Source of the DNA: Coriaria nepalensis
Taxonomy: Eukaryota; Streptophyta; Magnoliopsida; Cucurbitales; Coriariaceae
Reading direction: 5' to 3'
Assembly: GCA_027186245.1 (NCBI GenBank)
Contig: CP114489.1
Coordinates: 5,649,501-5,713,500, forward strand
DNA: 64,000 nucleotides
Of the stretch, positions 49,471 through 61,802 are shown one piece after another (within the stretch, counting starts at the first letter, position 1; every line of letters begins with the position of its first letter). The notes beneath the pieces were generated by a model, which did no database searches, was not told the DNA's origin, and saw nothing but the letters and a program-made list of their open reading frames with translations. The translations under genes were made by a program, and so were the position numbers.

Positions 49471-50556
49471 GAAAACCAAAAAAGAGCACATAATTACCAG
49501 AAGAAAAATCAGTTCCACAATATTTTAAAATTTCCATTCAAATGAAGGTAAGATAGATCAAATCTAACAGAAACCTAAAACACAATATGTCACCAAATCG
49601 AAACATGCCTACTCGCTTCCTAAGACAAAAGGAAGCTCCAAAGTAGCAGAATATTTCAACTTTTTCAAAGTAATATGTGATAAGCTTGTTACTATAAGCT
49701 TGCTACTATAAACAAGCCAATTCCAAAAACAAAGAAAGTGTTCTTTTTTGCAAGATGATTGAAGTTATCTGGAAAGCTATTAATTAAATAATTGAATAGA
49801 AAACATAATGTGTAGTAGTTATTGAAAAGATATTAATTAAAGTATCATATTAATTAAAATTAAGTTAAATTTAAAAATTTTAATAAGTAAGATTATAATG
49901 TGAATGCTCTTATAAAGTTTGAAATCCATTCAATTGCTAAATTAATTTTCAATTGAAAATAAAGTGTAACTAAGAAGAAACAAGAAAGTTAAATGAATTT
50001 TAGTATGTCATGTGAAGAAAACGATTACAAAAGATGGAAGTATTGCAGTATGAGAAATCCATCACATTTGCAGATAAGATGTAGCTTTGTTCAGTTTCAT
50101 CTCCTTCCTATTTGGGCTTTCAAATGTTATAAATCATTGGAAAATGAATCTTTATTAGTCCTTTAAAAAAAAAAAAAAAAAAATCTATCTTTCAAAACTT
50201 AAATGCAAATTGCAAAGCATTAATCATTGATTGCCTTATTGCCTGCCCATTTGCTCATTCATGTTCAGTGGCTATTGCAGACAGCAGTAGCCTTCACTCA
50301 TTCATGATTTCATGATTTCATTCACATAAACAAACCTATTTTCTTCCCATTCATAGGTCAGAACTCCATCCTGTATAGTATAAGATATTCAAAAAGAAAG
50401 CTCCAACTTGAACAAATATGGAGAATAAGATCCTTTATCAAATAAAACAAGTTTTTACCTATCCCTGCAAACCAATGAAAAATATGAAGCTTTTTTTTTT
50501 TTTTCTCTTAATTAATTAATTAGTAAAAACGTTTTTAACGGATTTTTAAGTTTTAG
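49471..50556. other. Spacer and 3' flank of the DUF4408/DUF761 gene
   Basis: AT-rich. A 23-A run lies at about 50161-50182. No coding content recognised. Confidence 0.4.
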
Positions 50557-53377
50557 TTAATTACTTTCACGGCTAATCATCTCCTTGTACTGATTCAAAG
50601 ACTCCATCCTCTGCAATCTCATTTCATTATTGAATTTCTTAATGAACGCCTCAACTCGTCGGTTCAACTCGTCCTGACTCAGCGACGGCTCTTTCCTCAG
50701 CTTCAACGGAGCAGCAGCAGGTGATGGTTGATAATTTGTCCTGTCCTTGAACGTCTCCGATTTCTTAATGTGAGTAGTGGGGTCCAGCTGTAACAGTAAC
50801 GCTTCCTCGCTATTGCTAATCTGACGGCCGTGATTCTCCCACGTGTCGCACTTCTTCATGTGCCTGCTAGTCAGCGGAATCGTTCTCCCTTCCGTTATCG
50901 CCTTCCATGTATTCTCCAGCGTCTCGTTACTTTTTGGCTTCGTTACTCTTAGCTTTCTTCCGCCTGCTAAATAAATCAGAAAATCAAATTAATCAAAATT
51001 TAATGACGTTGTTGGGCCCATATTTCTGTACAACCTCGGATAGATGATCTCGGCATGAATAGTTGATGCTGAGATTGAGATTTGTTGGGATCGAGGACAT
51101 GGTTAATAGGTATCATGATAACTGGGCGAGATGGGAGAGGAGTAAGTGGCGCTGAGGCTGAGGTGTTGTGAAATTTAGGTGAGATGAGAGTTTTAGATGA
51201 AGCTGAGGGTGAGCAGGGTATTCTTCCGCTGGACTAAGGTGCATATGGTAATAAAGTGTTGAAGAGGAAGAGGATAAGTGGGAGACTATTCTGATTAATA
51301 AAGCATATATCTACTATATTAAAGAATGGCTCTAGCATTGATCGTGGAGCATATCTCTGCCATCAGAGGTAGATAGATGGCTCTGACACCGATCATGCAA
51401 CCGAGAATGATCAAGCCGTTAAAGAATAAAAACTTGACACGTATAAAAATATTTAGAATTTATAACCCATAGGTACACATCGGGTCATATCCGACCCGAT
51501 TAATGCATATGCCTGACATTTTCGATGAGATTGGAGGGTTAAATCCAATCCTTATAGGATTAGATTGGATAATCGATTAATGCATATGCCTGACATTAAA
51601 GATTGTTGCCAAAGTTGAATACTACAGAAAGAGGGAAGAAAAAGGAGATCTACAGAAAGTTGAATACTGCAGAAAAAGGGGAGAAGAAGAAGAAGAAGAG
51701 ATGAACCTCATAGACAAGGTTTAAGATTTGCAGCGAGAAAGCGATGAGCAGTTTGCACCATAACAATCCAGACGGGGGAAGAGTGAAGAGACTGTCAAAA
51801 TCTCGTCAACATCTCGCCTCCTCCTCCTCGTCAACATCTCGCCAACCCACCAACAACAACAACAACTTCCCCTCCCTTCATCAAAGCAAGACGTCGTCTT
51901 CTAAGTCCTCGACTCCATCAACTTCGCCATCCTCTAGCGCCTCTTCCCTGACGACCTATGCTCCTCCGCCCCTCACGGCATCGTCTGCGACTTCTTCTCC
52001 TCTAATTCTATCATCAATTAATTTTTTTTCTTAAAAGGGAAGCGACATATAGGACATCCAACAAAATTTGTTGGATCGGATATCCGATACGATCAACTTT
52101 TTAACAGGTGCTTAAACCCGTATCTAAATATAATAATACTTAATTTTTTTATAATATATCCATGAAAAATATTTCAGTAGTAACTAAAGTATCGAAGTGA
52201 GCGATCACAACTCGGCCCATCCTTATTTATTGACGCAGGTGAGTTAATCTTAAAAAATAATATCAGCGGAGCCTTTTATTACAAACGTATTTCCAGATTA
52301 ATATATATCATATTTAGTATATTATTATTACTCATAGGGACCTTTTTTGTTATGGGGAGAAGAATCTCTTTTGGCCTTTCTCCTACTTTTTTAGTTTTCT
52401 TATTTTATGTCTGAAAAAATATATATATATAAAAAAAAACCAAATAAAAGAGGGAGAGAAGCAAGAACTGTGCGTGAAACGGACGCCTGATCCGAAGATA
52501 GAAGTTAGAATTGAAATTGAAACGGACGGGCGACGGAGGCAAGAACATGTGGACGTGGTCGAGCTTGTTTGTTAAAATTGAAATTCACAATGAACGAGGC
52601 TTAGTAGTGGTTGCGCCGCCGCATAGATTCTAAACGGCGCCGACCAAAAAGTATATGAGAAGATTCGGATTTCGAGATTTGAACTTATAGATTCACAAGA
52701 AAGATCTAAGTAAGTACCGTTAAGGTTTTGTAATAAAATAATAGGAAAAATAAATAAGTAGGAATCAATTGATTAATACCTTCTGGACTTGATTTGACCG
52801 GTTTCCGATGGCCGAATCGGGTCGAAACCAATGGTTTGTCAGCGGGAAGAAAATACTCCGACGATTCGGTTCTCTTTGGTGGAGTATTCAACGCGGAACT
52901 TAGGATCACATGCTTATCGTCATCTACGACTTCATGAACTCCAGCCTCCTCATAACCGTTCGCCAGATGATGTTCCGCATCCTTCACCTCGAAAACAGTT
53001 ACTTCTCTTCTTTCTTCGTAAATGGCCGGAGTCTCTACAATCGGGAACTCCGATGGAATCTCTGTAGAGAGCTTCTCCTGATCGTAGCCCGGATCAGACG
53101 AAAATCTCTCCATCGACGAGAGCTCCTCATCCTTCACCACCTTGCCGTCGCCTTGTTTCGGGTAAAACCGCGAGGAGGCGGCGATGGAGATGATAATGCA
53201 GTTGATAACAACGTAGAGGTACGGAGGTTTCAGCCACGAGAGGAGGAAGCTCCAGATTAGAGGCAGGTACGAGCGCCAGAACTCCATGAAAAATGGAACA
53301 GAGAGCCTGAAAGCCAGAGTCATGGAAATGACTCCGATGGAAATGAAGACAACCTTAAGAGAGAGCAACCACGTCAT
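50557..53377 (-). CDS. DUF4408/DUF761 membrane protein
   Basis: Two exons, 53377-52780 and 50963-50557, join in frame to 334 residues across a 1.8-kb intron. Residues 1-70 contain two hydrophobic segments (VVFISIGVISMTLAFRLSV and LYVVINCIIISIAASSRFY) around a WLKPPYLYV motif, the DUF4408 signature. A long acidic, disordered middle follows. Exon 2 carries GRKLRVTKPKSNETLENTWKAI and a DUF761 C-terminus, QDELNRRVEAFIKKFNNEMRLQR, ending in LNQYKEMI. Plant relatives are called cotton-fibre or DUF4408 domain proteins; their molecular function is unknown. The start is the first ATG of the frame, directly before the hydrophobic segment. Confidence 0.9.
50964..52779. other. Long intron with a direct repeat and an antisense Ser-rich frame
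   Basis: The DUF4408 gene intron is much longer than any other in this window. It holds two copies of GATTAATGCATATGCCTGACATT (about 51499 and 51574), a repeated TTGAATACT(A/G)CAGAAA unit (51617/51660) and the palindrome CCAACAAAATTTGTTGG (52060-52076). A plus-strand 96-codon frame at 51744-52034 (MSSLHHNNPDGGRVKRLSKS, then Ser/Pro/Thr-rich) has no recognisable domain. It could be the first exon of a transposed gene or chance. Confidence 0.4.
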
Positions 53378-54170
53378 TTCTTCTGTTCGATCGAGAGAGA
53401 AATCCAGAAATGATTGAAAGCTTAATGTTCCCGGCGAGGGCTGGAGGTAAATGGAAAAAGACTAAGACCGTCTTTTCGGAATGAGAATATATGGATGAGT
53501 AGTGATGATGGGATTTGAATGTGTGGGACTGTGGGAGTACATGAAGAAATATATAGTGGTTACTGATAGAATGTGAACCGTTGGATCTAAGTTATATAGG
53601 TGTCGGAGCTACCATACAGAGATATAGATACAGATGCAAATACCGATACTATCTTAATCTTAATTTAGGTGGGTCCCACCAATTTAAAAAACATGATGAA
53701 GTGGCTATATCTATCTATTTACCTATGACTTGTAAAATAAGGAACATAAAGGCTTAATAAAAAAGGTAAGTAAAAGTGGGGTTCGAAATTGAGGACGGGC
53801 GGAAAGAGAAAAAAAAAAAAAAAATTTAAGATGGTTAAAAAAAATAAACCTACTCTATAGAATGTATAAAATCTGATGATAGTCAATTTGAGACTTATTT
53901 TTTTTTCTTTATTTTTTTTTCTGTCTTCAAAGAGTGAGGCTTCGCCGCTTGTTTTCTTTTTTGCGTTAGACATCACACCTCTTCTCCGTCTCTAATGTCA
54001 CTACAACTTCCCCATTTCTTTTGGCCTAGTTATATACACTAACAATAATTTATAACTCGTAGAAAATTCATCACACTACAATAACGTTTATGGTTGTAGG
54101 AAGTTTGGTGTACCATCTACTTATATCAGAGGAAATTTGATCCGCTGCAAATATGCTTGTTTTCTTCTAC
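53378..54170. other. Promoter side of the DUF4408 gene and spacer
   Basis: No coding content recognised. Homopolymer tracts (A near 53809, T near 53900). Confidence 0.35.
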
Positions 54171-54179
54171 CTTCGTTGA

Positions 54180-55590
54180 TTGTTCTTGTCTTCTTCGATA
54201 TGGCGACTCTTTTCTCGATGAGTGATTCCAATTCTGAAGAGCATGCCAATTCGAATCGTTCCGCCATTGAAGAACCTTTGAGTCCTTACTATCTTCATCA
54301 TTCTGATAGCCTTGGGCAAGTGCTCGTCGCGCAACAGCTCACAGTGAGAATTATACCAACTAGAGTCGCGCGATGTTAATTGTCTTATCTATGAAGAATA
54401 AATTAGGATTTGTCGATGGTTCTATTCCTGAGCCTTAAGGTGCTGACACAAATTTGTTCAACTCTTGGATGCACAATAATAATATTGTTATATCTTGGAT
54501 TTTAAATTCAATTTAAAAATAAATTTCTGCCAGTATTATGTTTGATGCTTCTGACCAAGAGTTTTGGCTAGATCTTAGGGATCGATTTCAACAAAGGAAC
54601 GGACCTATAATTTTTCAGCTTAAACATGAATTGATGAATTTACGTCATGAATAAAGTTCTGCTAGCATTTACTTCACAAAGCAAAAACTATATGGGAAGA
54701 ACTGAGTAATTACCGGCCTAATTATTCTTGTGGAAAGTGCTCTTGTGGTGGAGTTAAAAATCTTAACGATCATTATCAAATGGAGTACATAATATCCTTC
54801 TTAATGGGACTTGATGATTTTTTCACTCAAGTTCGTGGTCAGTTGCTTCTATGGATTCGATGCCTCCCATCAATCGTGTTTTCTCTTTGATTGTTCAAGT
54901 GGAACAAAAAAGGAGGACTAATCCTTCTTTTGATTCGAGCATTTCTATAGGCACAATGGCCTTTGCTGTTAAAACAGATGTTGCTAAGTCTGGTGGATCT
55001 ACTTCTAGTGTTTCCAAGAATCAGAAAAGAGACATGCCTTATTGCACTAATTGCAAGATTCTTGGACATACTATGGATCATTGCTACATAATTCATGGAT
55101 GGATATCCTCTTGGATATAAATTCAGATCAAACAACAATTCCAATGTTACTGCTCATCAAGTTTCTACTTCTAATCATAGACTAGATCAGTCTAATTCTT
55201 TTAGAGGTTTTGTTCATAATGTCCATGCTTTCAGCACATTTGAGTGACTCAGCAAAGGTCACCAATGCTTCTAATCCTTCTCAAACTAACTACCTCACAT
55301 GTACTTGCTTCTCTGTGTCTTTGAGTCCTCTATCTTCATCTAATCATTTCTGGATTGTAGACTCAAGAGTTAGTTGACATATTTGTTCACAAGCCAGTGT
55401 CTTTGTTTCCTTGCATTTTATTCATCGCACAATAGTTACTTTACCAAATCATTCTCAAATTTTGGTCCATTTTCTTGGTGATATTAAACTGCATTATAAC
55501 CTTGTGCTTAAGGATGTATTGTTAGTTCCTCAATTCAAATTCAATTTGATCTCAGTCAGTGATTTAGTAACCGGCTCTAATACTATATTA
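54180..55590 (+). mobile_element. Ty1/copia relic: gag and protease
   Basis: Plus-strand gag start with PLSPYYLHHSDSLGQVLVAQ (about 54278), the usual opening of copia gag proteins. After stops comes a gag middle part, a zinc knuckle-like CTNCKILGHTMDHC (55047-55085), a decayed protease site (FWIVDSRVS, about 55347) and a GAG-pre-integrase approach (LVPQFKFNLISVSDL, about 55525). It ends abruptly near 55590, where a different element begins in the opposite direction. Confidence 0.8.
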
Positions 55591-55790
55591 AGCTCGAGAA
55601 GAAGAAGAGTCTAGAAGAAGAAAATGATCTTCCATTCTATTATGTAATAACAATACAGAAGCTAGCTATATAAATAGCCAATATTATAATGAATCAATTA
55701 TAACAAAAAGCATAATTAGAAAGTTAACTAACTAACTAATTTGTAGATTAATAACTAATCATTATTTACATCATAATACTTCATATATTA
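55575..55790 (-). mobile_element. Probable LTR 5' end of a second element, opposite direction
   Basis: On the minus strand TAGTATTAGAGCCGGT (complement of 55572-55587) resembles the primer-binding site TGGTATCAGAGC, and the sequence from about 55780 down to 55595 resembles a short copia LTR with TATAAATAG (complement near 55671). The two relics therefore abut head to head at the primer-binding site. Confidence 0.45.
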
Positions 55791-55799
55791 GGGTAAGAT

Positions 55800-57980
55800 T
55801 ACACTTTAACGAGCCCCTCGTAATGGTGAAAATAAAATCCAACCTCAAATGACCGTTGGTTCAGGAGCCATGTTCCCAGATACTGAAGCGCTGATCTAGC
55901 GGGTGCGGAGTGGCTCCACCCTGGCACGTGCCAAACAGGATCATGGGGTGCGCCCCTGGGGCCCTGACCGCATGAGCCGACCACGGATTTGTAGACTTTT
56001 ATGGACCAATGACCATCCCTTAAACTTCATGTAGGTCCCACCTACAAACTGTGACTTTTACAGAACATTATATGCTTTTAATATAATAATAATATATAAT
56101 ATGATAAAAATAAACACTCTTTTTTGGCCTTTTTCATTTATAGAAAGAAGTAAGGCAGTGATGAAGGTGGACCTGTCCCCCCACCACAATGAGGAGCGCT
56201 CCTATCTTAACCTGTGCTATGTACTTGTTTCTGAGTCCAACCAGGAAGAAGAGAAAAGTGTTTTCATGACAAGTTGAGAGTTTAATATCATGCGGTTTTC
56301 ATTATTTCAAAAAAAAAAAATATATATATATCACTTTTATTATTGCGTGCGTGTTTTTTTTTTTTTTTTTTTAATATTACTTTCATTTTGTTATTATGAC
56401 GAATATTTTACTCATAATTTTTTAAAATTTTTATTTTTGTAAATTTTATAGTGATTTATTTCAATTTAATAATATATTCGAATTAATTTCACATATAAAA
56501 TAGATATAAAAAAAAATTACCTTATTTTATAATAAAAACTATTTCTAGAATTGCTTAAGCTCTAATATTTGGATTTTATTTTATTTTAGTTTAGGATTTA
56601 TAATTAATCTAAGTATATATTTAATCATTATGTATTGGTTAGAGTGAAATCTTATATGTACTAATTAAGAACATATTTATTTTAAAATAATATCTCATTC
56701 TTAATCGGTTAAGGGTTTATATCAATCATTCTCTTAAGTAAAATATCGCATCTTATATATATAATTAAATAATATCATCCATCATGTTGTTTTTTCTTTT
56801 CAAACTAGCTAAGTAGCTTATGTACATATATAATAACTCTAAGTAGCTTATTATTATCTATCTATACTTAATCGTTTAATTAATGAGTTAAAAAATAATT
56901 ATATAAATAATTACTGCCTGATGATCCTACTTTACTTTTTAAGTTTTATTCATGTAGTATTTTTTCTTGATGTTTTATCTGATAATCTCAGGTGTTGGAA
57001 AATGAGATAAGGCCCTTCCTTAGGTATATCAAACTAGCTAGAAACAACCAACAACATTTAACGTTAGAAAGAAGTGGAGAAGAAGTAGTTGGGGATAAAA
57101 TGGTCGGTCTAGTAAAAGACAAGAACAATTCTTATATAACTTCCTCGTCAGTCAAGTGATTGAGTTGACGAAACTGCATGGTAATTGCATGCATGTAAAA
57201 TGTAAATGATAAATGACCAAATGGGCATAATATATGTATGGTATATCGCCATCTTGCAGACAACTTTTATTTATTTGTACTTATTAAATATCGAAAATTT
57301 GAGTATTATTAAAACTGAAAATAAATTTGAATATCCAATTTATACTAAAAAGTGTAAATATTTATCCATGTTCACAGGTGGGTGGCTGGCAAGCACGAAT
57401 GGATAAGGAATGGGCCCCCCCCCCCCACACAACATTTTGTAATTGATGATGTTTCCATGGAAGTAACTAACCTCTATTTGGCCATTAATTTCCATGGAAG
57501 TAACTAATTCGTTAAAATAAGTAGAAGACAGGTGGTGGTGGGGGGGGATTTTGCCGTTTAGTAAAGAATACGATATCCACACCCTAGAGCTAAATTGATA
57601 GCTCCATTGACTCTTGAATGAGACTAAACTTTCACTCCAAGCTTTAAAAATAAATAATAATAAATAAATAAATTATGAGAAAAAAAAAAAGAAAAAAAAA
57701 ATTTAAAGAAGGTAGACTAGTTCCTATTGAGTTGAACCTCAAAAGAGATAGACATGCACTTTCATCGTGTGCGGTAGCGTATTGCTAGGTGGAAGTGGAA
57801 GATTAAACAAGTACTGAAGTTGATCGTAGTTCAATCAACATAAAATACTTCCCGTTATGGAAAAAAAAAAAATTATTTATTATAAATAGTTGTATAATTT
57901 ATTGAGTTTTGATCGTGAATACTAAAAATCTCTTTTAGATAATTTTCTTTTGAGGGAAACTCATTTTATAGTTTAAGATT
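55800..57980. other. Gene-free spacer with a GC-rich patch
   Basis: A GC-rich, non-coding patch lies at about 55875-55985. It contains the pair GGCTCCACCCTGGCACGTGCC and GGGGTGCGCCCCTGGGGCCC. Otherwise AT-rich; a run of about 15 C is at 57413-57427. No gene recognised. Confidence 0.45.
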
Positions 57981-57989
57981 TGTGATAGG

Positions 57990-58730
57990 ACAGTTTAAAC
58001 ATTTGATTCGTTATTTTATTTTTGTAGTAAAATTATTAATCACTTTTTTTTTTCTATATATATAAATAAAATTGATTAAATTACATAAATATTTATATTA
58101 TTTATTTATTTTTCTTATTTTTCTTATTTTTCTTATTTTTGAATTTATTTTATGAAATACGGTTACAAATGACTTATTATAAGAAATTGGTGTCATAGCA
58201 AAGATGATTTTGATCCATATTAATTCTTACGGTTAGATTATTATAATACTTCAAAAGGGAAGCAAGGTTTACGTTTTGCTATTACACTTCCGATAACCCG
58301 TTTAAACATTTGATTTATTATTTAATTTAATTTAATTTAATTTAATTTTTTTAGTGGAATTGTTTATCGTTCTTCTCTTGTTAATATAAGTAAATTTGAT
58401 TAAATCATATAAACCTTTGTATTATCTACTTCTTCTCCTTATTTTTGGATTTATTTTATGAACTACTTTTTTCGGTCACAAATGAATTATTATAACAAAA
58501 TTGGTGTCTGAATTTCGATCCATATTAATTTTTACGGTAACAATTTGTTTAGATTATAATATTTTAAATTAATATCTAATGTAATAATTCTTCAAAAGGG
58601 AAGCAAAATAAGTCTTGTTATTGCGATTTCAATAGCCAGTTTAAGCATTTGATTTAATATTTTATTTTATTTTTATAGTGAAATTATTTATCTTTCTTCT
58701 CCTGTGTATATAAAGTAATTAGTGATAATG
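57990..58730. repeat. Degenerate tandem repeat, 2.3 copies of about 307-339 bp
   Basis: GTTTAA(A/G)CATTTGATT starts copies at 57993, 58300 and 58639. Copies share TTGATCCATATTAATT.TTACGGT, TTCAAAAGGGAAGCAA and TTTATTTTATGAA.TAC blocks. The third copy stops near 58725. AT-rich and non-coding. Confidence 0.75.
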
Positions 58731-59229
58731 AGCTTAATTTTAATAGGTCTCTACAAAATGCAGCCATGGTAGGTGTGAATGGATTGATATTGCTCGGAAA
58801 TTCTTTGATGGGACAAGGATTTGTTGTGCTAGAATTCAATGATTGAAGCTTAAGTGGGGAGCTAACCAACCTCTAAAAGATGGGATCATTTTAGATATAT
58901 GATATTAAAGATCAACTCCTTACTTAAGATTTCTGTTTTTGTTTTATGATTGAGCTTATAATTATTTATTATATATTTAACTTGGAGTATTTAGACTTTT
59001 GTCATGCAAGATAGTTTCAAGTTTTTTTTTTTCTATTTTCCTGATTGCTTGATATCTATTGAATCAGTAGACATAACAATCAGTAAGAGTATATAAAGAC
59101 TTGACCTTTGCCCGATTCAGTGGATAACGATAAATCGGAAAAATGTGAAGTGTCTAACTTATGTTTCTCGATTGCTCGATTCTACTGATTCAACGGACAT
59201 CGACCAATTAGAAAATATGTCAAGTGTTT

Positions 59230-60340
59230 GACTTATGTTGCATAAATGTTGAATATTTTATCATTGAACTTAAATATTAGACTTTTCTATTGAATCTAAG
59301 ATTTAATCTTTTCATATTTGAACCTAAAGTTTAAAATTTTTTGTATGTCTCCTAAAAGTTAGACATTTCTAGTAAACTTTAAATATTAAATCTTTCATCT
59401 TTAACTGTAAAGTTTAAATATTTTTATATGAATCCTAAAGGTTAACACATTTTTATTGAAACCTAAAAATTAAACTTTTTATTTTTTACCCAAAAGTTAT
59501 AATATTTTTGTATGAACCTTAAATATTAGACATTTCTATTGAACCATAAATGTTAAACATTTATTCTTTAAGTGAGAACCATAAAAGTTATTTTATTATA
59601 TCATAACCTAATGTCTAAATATTTCATTAGGAACCATAAAGATTGAACCTTTCATTACTTGGTCTAAAGGTTATATCATTCTATGAAACCCTAATGTATA
59701 AACAGTAGATTGAGAACTATAAAAACTGAATATTTCATTACTTGACCAAAATATTAGACATTTCTATAATAACTTAATATTTAAATATTTCATTATGAGT
59801 CATAAAGGTTAAACCTTTCATTACTTAGTCCAAAGGTTAGATTATTATGTAAAACCCTAATGTCTAAATATTAGACTGAGAACCATAAAAGTGGACATTT
59901 CATTACTCTACTAAAATGTTAGACCTTTTATCATAACTCAATGTCTAAATATTTTATTAAGAACTATAAATGTTGGAACTTTCATCACTTGGTCTGAAGG
60001 TTATACCATTTTATGAAACCTTAATATCTAAATATTAGAATGAAAATCATAAAAGTTGAACCTTTCATTACTTGATCAAAACCTAATGTGCAAACATTTC
60101 ATTAGGAACCATAAAGGTTGGATATTTCATTACTTGGTCTAAAAGTTAGATATTTTTATGAAACCCTAATGTTTAAACATTAGACTGAGGACCATAAAAG
60201 TTGGACATTTCATTGTTTGACCAAATGGTTAGACCATTCATCTTAAACCTAAAAAGTTTAGATCTTTCATCATAAATCTTAAATCTTTCATCTGAAACCT
60301 AAAACATAAACTTTAAATTTTTCAAGGGTCTAACATTTAG
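59230..60340. repeat. Degenerate higher-order tandem array
   Basis: About 1.1 kb built from variants of (GAA)CCATAAA.GTTGAACATTTCATTACTTGGTC-like words of about 30 bp. CATTACTTGGTC-type words head larger units at 59653, 59819, 59983 and 60128, a step of about 145-166 bp. No reading frame persists. Looks like a diverged satellite or minisatellite. Confidence 0.7.
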
Positions 60341-60432
60341 GATTTAATAGATAAAATGGCTAACCTTTAATGCCTAATCCCGATTGCTAATGGCTAACCT
60401 TTAATCTAGCATAAACTTTAATGTCTAATCCC

Positions 60433-60473
60433 GATTGCTCGATGCCTCCTTAAGGACGAGCCATCGAGCAATC
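60433..60473. repeat. Foldback hairpin, 12-bp perfect stem
   Basis: GATTGCTCGATG (60433-60444) and its exact complement CATCGAGCAATC (60462-60473) enclose a 17-base loop containing CCTTAAGG. It lies directly after the tandem array. Confidence 0.8.
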
Positions 60474-61800
60474 AAGTTTATTGGACAAAGACTTTTTAGT
60501 GTTTGTCTTCTAAACGAAAACCAACAAAACCCTAATAAACAAATACCAACCAACCAAAACCATTAAGTACAACCATTCATTCAACAAAATTGCAACAACC
60601 AACGAAAATCATTTAGTATAATTACAACCATAACCAAAACCCTAATGAACAAATATCATTCATTTAAAATAACTAAGATTCATTACAACAATCAAAGGTC
60701 TAAATATCCATGATAAATGATAATGACTTTGCTGAAGATGGGACCAGGCTCTGCTCATTGTCGGTTACTCATAAATGCATTACACTTAGAATTATAAGTG
60801 CATGCACCGTGTTTTGCATAGAAGCTTCAATTGTTCCATACACACTATTTTCCTGCCAATACAACAAATTTTTATTCTCATTTTGATTCACATTCTCCTT
60901 CTATTCAACATCGAAGTATATGATTATGAAACATCTTTTCATTTCTGTAAAAAGAAAAACATAAAAGGAAATCAATATTCTATAAAGACTATGTCCATTT
61001 TTCCCAATTGCTTGATGTCTTCTTATTACGGAGACATTGAACAATCGAGCAATATGAATATTATATGTTCTTCAGATTTTCATACCTTTTTAGTTATAGA
61101 ATGATTAGAATTAACAAATACAAAGAAAAAAAAAAGAGGATTATCTATCAAAAGTTGAAAGAAATATTATGTGCAAAACCTTGAAACTTACCCAAAAATT
61201 TAATTATCTCAAAACTCTTAAGTTTCGATTACAAAACTTGCAAACAAATCTAATAAAAATATATATGAAATCTAATGATTCTAGAATTCTAATATCGACA
61301 TTAGGGCCAGTCGGAATGCAAAAGGACAAAAAAAAAAAAAAAAAAAACCGGATAAAAATGACCCGCACACACAAGTTTAGGGTAGGTCACGCAGGTTTCT
61401 CAAGCACCCACGTTACCATTGCTTGATTGGTAAGGGTGAGAGTATTTTCGTCATTTCACACATTTTTGTTTTAGATTTGTATAAAGACAATTTAGTAATT
61501 CACATTTTAATTTGATTTCCTTTTTATGTTTTATAAATAAAGGAAGGGGATAGGCTATCACTAATGAAAAAAATGGTTGGGACTTTAAGTTTTTTTTCCT
61601 CTTTGCTAATAATGAACCCTATTTGATTTGAGAAAGTCATCTCTTCTCACTAATCCACAAACTCTCAGTTATTTTTGTACACATATAAGTAGAATTATCA
61701 CAACTCACCCATTTTACATATCACTGCATGAAAAAGAGGGGGGGGGGGGGGGAACAATAAGGGTGGGTTTTTTTTTTTCCCGCTCAGTACTCACATTCAT
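60474..61800. other. Gene-free spacer beside the DUF300 gene
   Basis: AT-rich apart from a G run at 61738-61752 and an A run at about 61327-61347. The short plus-strand frames have no family resemblance. The right end is the likely 3' UTR of the DUF300 gene. Confidence 0.4.
61007..61046. repeat. Second, imperfect foldback of the same family
   Basis: ATTGCTTGATGTCT (61007-61020) pairs with AGACATTGAACAAT (about 61032-61045), with 12 of 14 positions matching the exact complement. The stem word is a variant of the hairpin at 60433. Confidence 0.6.
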
Positions 61801-61802
61801 TT

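Noticed and set aside
52831..53260. Plus-strand frames across DUF4408 exon 1
   Set aside because: Antisense shadows of a conserved protein-coding exon.
55799..55984. 61-codon minus-strand frame in the GC-rich patch
   Set aside because: Composition-driven; no family resemblance.
61738..61752. G run as a possible G-quadruplex
   Set aside because: A single homopolymer run; likely polymerase slippage or assembly noise, with no spaced G tracts beside it.
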